Origin: Acidimicrobiales bacterium
GTDB lineage: Bacteria; Actinomycetota; Acidimicrobiia; Acidimicrobiales; UBA8190
Assembly: GCA_030042575.1 (NCBI GenBank)
Contig: JASHZK010000120.1
Coordinates: 1-5,642 of the forward strand
DNA length: 5,642 bases
Direction of reading: 5' to 3'
Part shown: in pieces, positions 1 to 5,642 of the stretch
How the letters are laid out: the number at the start of each line of letters is the position of its first letter
Numbering within the stretch: the first letter of the stretch is position 1
Made by a program: the position numbers and the translations under genes
The notes under the pieces: generated by a model
Database searches by the model: none
Told to the model about the DNA's origin: nothing
What the model saw: the letters and a program-made list of their open reading frames with translations, nothing else

Positions 1-1184
1 ACCAGCGAGATCCTGAGTGACCGCCGTGGCGCGCCACGAACCCCGCCGGCACGAGCCCCACCGACGACCGCGTCGGCGGCAGCGCCACGACCACCGGCCC
101 CGGCGCCACGAGCACCACCGGCTCCGGCGCCACGAGCGCCACCGGCACGAACCCCGCCGGCACGAGCCCCACCGACGACCGCGTCGGCGGCAGCGCCACG
201 ACCACCGGCACCGGCACCGGCTCCGCCAGCACCGCCTCCGCCTGCGCCACCAACGCCGAGCTCGGTGAGATCGTCGGATCCCCGATGCACCTCGGGCACC
301 ACCGACGACAGCGACAGGCGCCTTCCGCCGGGGCCGACGAGGGGCAGGGGCTCGGGCTGCGGCATCTCGGCACCCAGGGCCCGCAGGCGCGACGCCAAGG
401 ACGCGGCGTCGATGCGCTGCTCGGGCTCGGGGGCGGCAGCAGCGGCCAGAACGGGGCCCAGCGACCCCAGGGCGTCGTGGTCCGGAAGCCGCGCCCCGAC
501 ACGGGCCATCAACGTGCCCAACGTCGTGTCCGACGTGAACGGCATCACACCGGTCACGGCCTGGTAGAGGACGAGGGCGAGGGAGTACACGTCGCCCCGT
601 CCGTCGACGGGCCGGCCCTGGGCCTGTTCGGGGGAGGCATAGCGGGCCGTGCCCACCGTGGTGCCCACGGGCTCGGTCCAGGCCGCCTCGGCCAAGGCGA
701 GGGCCAGACCGAAGTCGGCGACGCGCAGGCGGCCGTCCTCGCCGAAGAGCAGGTTGGCCGGCTTGATGTCCCGGTGCACGAAGCCCCGGGCGTGGGCGAA
801 GGCCAGGCCCTCGGCCGCTTCGGCCCCCACCATCATGGCCTGGGCGACGGTGAGCAGGCGGCCCTCTTCGAGCATGTCGCGCAGCGATCCGCCGGCGCAC
901 AGCTCGAGCACCAGGAACGGAGCGTGCTCGTCTTCACCCCAGTCGTGGACGGCCAGGACGTGGGGGTGGTTGAGCGAGGCGGCGGCCTGGGCCTCGGCTC
1001 GGAACCGGCGGAGGAAGGTGGTGTCGCCTGCCAGCGCCGGGTGCAGGACCTTTATGGCGACACGGCGTCGCAGGGTGACGTCCCACGCCGCGAAGACGTG
1101 GGCCGAAGCCCCGCTGCCGAGCGCCGATTCGATGCGGTACCGCCCAGCCAGGACGCGCCCGATGGAGTCGGTGATGGTTGCCAT
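1..1184 (-). CDS. Ser/Thr protein kinase, PknB-like, C-terminus cut by window edge
   Basis: A Hanks-type Ser/Thr kinase that transfers phosphate from ATP to protein Ser/Thr. 394 codons plus two bases are visible, with no stop before the window edge. Kinase domain, about residues 16-270: glycine loop LGSGASAHVF (22-31, third Gly replaced by Ala), VAIK lysine K45, helix-C glutamate probably E64, catalytic loop HRDIKPAN (137-144, D139), DFG (157-159), activation segment TVGTARYASPEQ (176-187), and GDVYS (197-201). A Gly/Ala/Arg-rich linker follows (about 312-384), then RRSLRISL at the edge. In this family a basic stretch like this often precedes a membrane helix and an extracellular sensor, but neither is visible here. 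The ATG at 1184 is preferred because an in-frame TAG lies five codons upstream. No strong ribosome binding site is seen. It follows the Nudix gene after 104 nt. The substrate is unknown. The kinase call is near certain; the membrane topology is inference. Confidence 0.95.
   Translation of the reverse strand, partial: MATITDSIGRVLAGRYRIESALGSGASAHVFAAWDVTLRRRVAIKVLHPALAGDTTFLRRFRAEAQAAASLNHPHVLAVHDWGEDEHAPFLVLELCAGGSLRDMLEEGRLLTVAQAMMVGAEAAEGLAFAHARGFVHRDIKPANLLFGEDGRLRVADFGLALALAEAAWTEPVGTTVGTARYASPEQAQGRPVDGRGDVYSLALVLYQAVTGVMPFTSDTTLGTLMARVGARLPDHDALGSLGPVLAAAAAPEPEQRIDAASLASRLRALGAEMPQPEPLPLVGPGGRRLSLSSVVPEVHRGSDDLTELGVGGAGGGGAGGAGAGAGGRGAAADAVVGGARAGGVRAGGARGAGAGGARGAGAGGRGAAADAVVGGARAGGVRGAPRRSLRISL
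35..98 (-). repeat. Direct repeat, 64 bp, copy A
   Basis: This 64-bp stretch is identical to 146-209. The copies are offset by 111 bp, exactly 37 codons, so the repeat stays in frame. It encodes kinase residues 364-383 (GGRGAAADAVVGGARAGGVR), the copy nearer the C-terminus. The match breaks at position 99 versus 210. Confidence 0.95.
146..209 (-). repeat. Direct repeat, 64 bp, copy B
   Basis: Exact second copy of 35-98, encoding kinase residues 327-346. The 47 bp between the copies contain shorter related units, including two close versions of a GGCGCCACGAGC-type motif. This suggests that the region grew by repeated in-frame duplication. Confidence 0.95.
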
Positions 1185-1226
1185 GGGTGCCGGCCCAGGC
1201 TACCGAGGCCCGCCACGCCGACGGTG

Positions 1227-1255
1227 GACGCCGCCACCAGGCCGACGGCGGCGCC
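1227..1255 (-). other. GC-rich inverted repeat between Nudix and kinase genes
   Basis: The arms 1227-1235 and 1247-1255 can form a 9-bp stem (one G-U pair) around an 11-nt loop in minus-strand RNA, starting about 33 nt after the Nudix stop. No U-tract follows, so it is not a classical intrinsic terminator. In DNA this rich in GC such a stem can arise by chance. It may be a weak terminator or leader hairpin upstream of the kinase. Confidence 0.25.
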
Positions 1256-1266
1256 GATGCGTGGTC

Positions 1267-1287
1267 GGGGCAGGGGCAGGGGCGGGG
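1267..1287 (+). other. G-quadruplex motif with four GGGG tracts
   Basis: The plus strand has four runs of four G at 1267-1270, 1273-1276, 1279-1282 and 1284-1287, with loops CA, CA and C. This is a stringent intramolecular quadruplex pattern. It lies just after the Nudix stop on the template strand of the minus-strand genes, so the transcript carries the matching C-runs. Folding or any effect on transcription into the kinase gene is inference. Confidence 0.6.
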
Positions 1288-1288
1288 C

Positions 1289-1771
1289 TCAGGCCGACAC
1301 GGCGGCGACCGGGCGACCGTCCTCGAGGTACAGCACCGACGGGGACGCCACAGCGGCCATCACTCGCCGGCGAAGCGGCCCGCTCAGCAACATCTCGGCC
1401 TCCGACAGCTCTGCGAAGCGAAAGTCGGCGATCTCACCTGCTTGCAGCACGATCCCGGCGATCGCCTCCTCGTCGAGGGCGCCGCAGTCGAACAGCAGGC
1501 GCAGCCCACCGTCGTGTCCGGGCCGGGGGTGAAGGAAATCCACGCAGCGAAGACGGCCGCGCTCGACCACCAACCCGCACTCCTCGCGCACCTCGCGACG
1601 GCAGGCCTCCCAGGGTGTCTCCCCGTCCGCCTCCATCTGGCCGCCGGGGATCGTCCAGCCGGATTTGTAGGTGGGCTCGAGGACGAGGAGCCTCCCGGCG
1701 CCGTCGGTGATGAGCGCTCCCGCCGACACCGGGAGCCGCGGCGGGAAGTGGCCGGGATCCCCGGCGTTCAC
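1289..1771 (-). CDS. Nudix hydrolase
   Basis: A 160-residue protein of the Nudix family, which hydrolyses nucleoside diphosphates linked to another moiety using divalent metal. After an N-terminal strand (VSAGALITDGAGRLLVLEP, 15-33) comes WTIPGG (39-44), then the Nudix box: E51, and R59 E60 V61 R62 E63 E64 C65 G66 L67, which keeps the metal-binding REVREE core. The spacing from the GG pair to E51 is one residue longer than the usual Gx5Ex7REUxEExGU (A-D-G-E). The length is normal for a single-domain Nudix enzyme. The frame is open far upstream into ligA, but that part is a shadow. The GTG at 1771 is chosen because GGGGA lies 7 nt upstream and it begins 4 nt after the ligA stop, which suggests translational coupling. 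The substrate cannot be predicted; sanitation of damaged nucleotides or turnover of a nucleotide cofactor are possible. Confidence 0.9.
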   Translation of the reverse strand: MNAGDPGHFPPRLPVSAGALITDGAGRLLVLEPTYKSGWTIPGGQMEADGETPWEACRREVREECGLVVERGRLRCVDFLHPRPGHDGGLRLLFDCGALDEEAIAGIVLQAGEIADFRFAELSEAEMLLSGPLRRRVMAAVASPSVLYLEDGRPVAAVSA

Positions 1772-1775
1772 TCGC

Positions 1776-3968
<2,193 letters not shown>

Positions 3969-5021
3969 TTACGCCGCCGCCCGGACGGCCAGCCCCGAAC
4001 CCACCACCATCTCCGGGTCGTCCTCGTCGTAGAGGGCCACGGTCTGGCCCGGAGCCACCAGGCGTTGCGGTTCGTCGAAGGACAGCCCGCCGGCGAAGAC
4101 GGTGCACGGCCACGCCGCCCCGTGCGCGCTGGTCTGGGCCCTGGCCCGGGCCCCGGGTTCGAGGGGGCGAAGAGCCCAGCGCCAACCGGCCACCGCCAGC
4201 CAGGCGCGGCCGGCCCGAGAGGCGTCGCCCACGGTGACGCGCCGGCGGGCCACGTCGACGTCGAGGGCGAAGCGCCGTCGGCCACCGGCACCCGACCCCA
4301 GCCCGCGTCGCTGGCCCACCGTGACCAGCTCCACCGCCGGCACCGTGCCCACGACGTGACCGCCGTCCTCGTCGACCAGCGCACCGGGGTGCAGCTCCAT
4401 GCGGCCGGCCAGGAAACCGTGGCGACCGGCGGACGAGTGGATGAAGCACACGTCCTGGCTGTCGGGCTTGGCCGCCGTGGGAAGGCCGTGGGCCTGGGCC
4501 CAGGCCCGGACCTCTTCTTTCTGCATGGCACCGACGGGGAGGAGGACGGCGGCGAGCTGGTGGGAGCTCAGCATGGACAGCACGTACGACTGGTCCTTGG
4601 CCCGGTCCGCCCCCCGGACCAGGCGCGGCCCGTCGGGACCGGGAGCGATCCTGGCGTGGTGCCCGGTGGCGACGGCGTCGAAGCCCAGGCGCCGGGCCCG
4701 CTCGGCCAGGGCGCCGAACTTCACGTGGCGGTTGCACTCGATGCAGGGGTTGGGCGTCTCACCTCTGTGGTGCCCGGCCACATAGGGGCTCACCACCGAC
4801 TGTTCGAACAGCTCGCCCATGTCGAAGACGTGATGGGCCACGCCCAGACGCCGGGCCACGGCTCGGGCGTCCTCCACATCGGCCACCGAGCAACATCCCG
4901 AGTCCGACGCCCCGCCCCACAATTTCAAGGTGGCGCCCACCACGTCGTGGCCCTGCTCGACGAGGAGCCCGGTGGCGACCGAGGAGTCGACCCCGCCGGA
5001 CATGGCCACGAGCACGCGCAT
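3969..5021 (-). CDS. mnmA: tRNA-uridine 2-sulfurtransferase MnmA
   Basis: A 350-residue cytoplasmic enzyme that uses ATP to adenylate U34 of tRNAs for Lys, Glu and Gln and replaces its 2-oxygen with sulfur, improving decoding. The N-terminal PP-loop ATPase motif is SGGVDSS (8-14). Other family marks are TPNPCIECN (89-97), GHH (120-122), KDQSYVL (142-148) and SQDVCFI (188-194). By alignment with E. coli MnmA, C96 and C192 correspond to the catalytic pair C102 and C199. C43-C44 (SGCCS) and C93, which makes a CxxC with C96, are typical of actinobacterial members. A beta-barrel C-terminal region follows, ending at a TAA stop. Length is normal. The frame is open further upstream, but the ATG at 5021 starts directly with the PP-loop strand MRVLVAMSGGVDSS and has a GGAGG 10 nt upstream. 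It starts 2 nt after the desulfurase stop, matching its sulfur supply. Confidence 0.97.
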   Translation of the reverse strand: MRVLVAMSGGVDSSVATGLLVEQGHDVVGATLKLWGGASDSGCCSVADVEDARAVARRLGVAHHVFDMGELFEQSVVSPYVAGHHRGETPNPCIECNRHVKFGALAERARRLGFDAVATGHHARIAPGPDGPRLVRGADRAKDQSYVLSMLSSHQLAAVLLPVGAMQKEEVRAWAQAHGLPTAAKPDSQDVCFIHSSAGRHGFLAGRMELHPGALVDEDGGHVVGTVPAVELVTVGQRRGLGSGAGGRRRFALDVDVARRRVTVGDASRAGRAWLAVAGWRWALRPLEPGARARAQTSAHGAAWPCTVFAGGLSFDEPQRLVAPGQTVALYDEDDPEMVVGSGLAVRAAA

Positions 5022-5023
5022 GG

Positions 5024-5642
5024 TCAGCGTTCCTCCCCCCCGCCGCCACGGGGCTCGGCCCGCAGCTGCTCCACCGCCTTGGTCACCGCGGTGACGGCCC
5101 GCTCCACCTCGTCCTCGGTGGTGCTCCAGCCCAGGGTGAAGCGCAGCGCCTGGCGAGCCTGCCGGGCGGACAGCCCCATGGCCAGGAGCACGTGGCTCGG
5201 CCGGAGAGCCCCGCTGGCGCACGCCGAACCGCCCGAAGCGCACACCCCGGCGGCGTCGAGGAGCAACAGCAGCTCCTCCTGCTCCACGTCGTCGAAACGG
5301 AGGTGGCAGGTCCCCGGCAGCCGGGGGCTGCCCGCGGCCGATTCGTGGGTACCGGACAGCGCATGGCGCAGGCCGTCGGCCAGGCGCCGTCGCAGTGCGC
5401 AGACCGTGGCCCCTTCCGTGGCCCGCCGGGTGGCGGCCACCTCGTAGGCGGCGGCCATGCCGGCGATGGCGGCCACGTTGTGGGTGCCCGGCCGTCGGTC
5501 GCGTTCCTGGGGGCCGCCGTGGAGGACCCGGGCGAGCGCCGTGCCCTTGCGCACCACCAGGGCCCCGACCCCCTTGGGGCCGCCGAATTTGTGGGCGCCC
5601 AGCGAGACCAGGTCGACCTGCGCCGTCACCTCGGCCAGGTCC
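5024..5642 (-). CDS. Cysteine desulfurase (IscS/NifS family), N-terminus outside window
   Basis: The C-terminal 205 residues of a PLP-dependent enzyme that converts cysteine to alanine and holds the sulfur as a persulfide. The fragment begins just before the PLP-binding lysine (SLGAHKFGGPKG, K18 of the fragment). It continues with GGPQERDRRPGTHN (42-55), a variant of the GGGQExxxRxGTxN motif. The catalytic cysteine is in SGGSACASGALRPSHVL (C141 of the fragment). The spacing from that cysteine to PSHVL fits group I (IscS/NifS/YrvO type) rather than SufS type. About half of a usual 380-400 residue protein is missing upstream, so the start and promoter cannot be judged. It ends in a Gly/Glu-rich tail with TGA 2 nt before mnmA. 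The position suggests it feeds sulfur to MnmA, as YrvO does in Bacillus subtilis. A general Fe-S role is also possible, so no symbol is given. Confidence 0.95.
   Translation of the reverse strand, partial: DLAEVTAQVDLVSLGAHKFGGPKGVGALVVRKGTALARVLHGGPQERDRRPGTHNVAAIAGMAAAYEVAATRRATEGATVCALRRRLADGLRHALSGTHESAAGSPRLPGTCHLRFDDVEQEELLLLLDAAGVCASGGSACASGALRPSHVLLAMGLSARQARQALRFTLGWSTTEDEVERAVTAVTKAVEQLRAEPRGGGGEER
5032..5036 (-). promoter_or_regulatory. Ribosome binding site of mnmA inside the desulfurase gene
   Basis: GGAGG lies 10 nt before the mnmA ATG at 5021, within the last codons of the desulfurase. It fixes the mnmA start and fits translational coupling of the two genes. Confidence 0.65.

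Larger units (their letters stand above)
33..251 (-). repeat. Gly/Ala/Arg-rich low-complexity linker in the kinase gene
   Basis: Kinase residues about 312-384 are almost only Gly, Ala, Arg and Val. The stretch is built from related short units such as GARGAGAGG and AGGVR. Codons here often end in T (GGT, GCT, CGT), whereas the kinase domain mostly uses C- or G-ending codons. The stretch sits where kinases of this type have a flexible juxtamembrane linker, so a disordered spacer is the likely role. Confidence 0.85.

Noticed and set aside
17..268. Plus-strand His/Arg/Pro-rich small protein, resembling a histidine-rich metal-binding peptide
   Set aside because: It is the antisense translation of the Gly/Ala/Arg repeat in the kinase gene, and its periodicity comes entirely from that repeat.
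1197..1202. TAGCCT, a possible -10 element 12 nt before the kinase ATG, which would give a nearly leaderless transcript
   Set aside because: It fits TANNNT but no -35 element was found at a suitable distance, and such hexamers are common by chance.
1052..1237. Short minus-strand frame with a hydrophobic Gly/Ala/Val stretch just upstream of the kinase
   Set aside because: It overlaps the kinase start in another frame, has no ribosome binding site, and becomes non-hydrophobic once inside the kinase gene.
285..1532. Long plus-strand open frames across the kinase and Nudix genes
   Set aside because: They are antisense to genes with clear catalytic motifs, and their composition (Gly, Arg, His, Ala) is that expected of a shadow frame.

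Overview
The window is very GC-rich, and its genes strongly prefer G or C at third codon positions. All supported genes lie on the minus strand, so they are transcribed from the right edge toward the left edge. The protein features fit an actinomycete: a PknB-like Ser/Thr kinase, an NAD-dependent LigA with a BRCT domain, and an MnmA with the CC and NPCxxCN cysteines. A deep-branching or environmental lineage such as Acidimicrobiia is my guess, not something the sequence proves.

Layout in transcription order (right to left): the C-terminal two thirds of a group I cysteine desulfurase (5024-5642, its start lies outside the window); mnmA, the tRNA-uridine 2-thiolase (3969-5021), 2 nt after the desulfurase stop; ligA, the NAD-dependent DNA ligase (1776-3944), 24 nt after mnmA; a Nudix hydrolase (1289-1771, GTG start), 4 nt after the ligA stop; a 104-nt intergenic gap with a strong G-quadruplex motif and a GC-rich inverted repeat; and a Ser/Thr protein kinase (1184 to the left edge), which runs out of the window just after a Gly/Ala/Arg-rich linker. 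No RNA genes, insertion sequences, CRISPR arrays or prophage signs were seen.

The first four genes look like one operon because spacing is tight and ribosome binding sites of downstream genes overlap upstream coding ends. The desulfurase and MnmA make a functional pair: the desulfurase takes sulfur from cysteine and MnmA puts it on U34 of certain tRNAs. LigA seals DNA nicks. The Nudix protein probably hydrolyses a nucleotide-type substrate that cannot be named from sequence. The kinase may be a separate transcription unit.

The core content is ordinary housekeeping, and I do not see a convincing new multi-gene system. The unusual parts are the repeat-built Gly/Ala/Arg linkers in two nearby but unrelated proteins (kinase and LigA), which share an in-frame 12-mer, the exact 64-bp in-frame repeat in the kinase linker, and the four-tract G-quadruplex motif between the Nudix and kinase genes.
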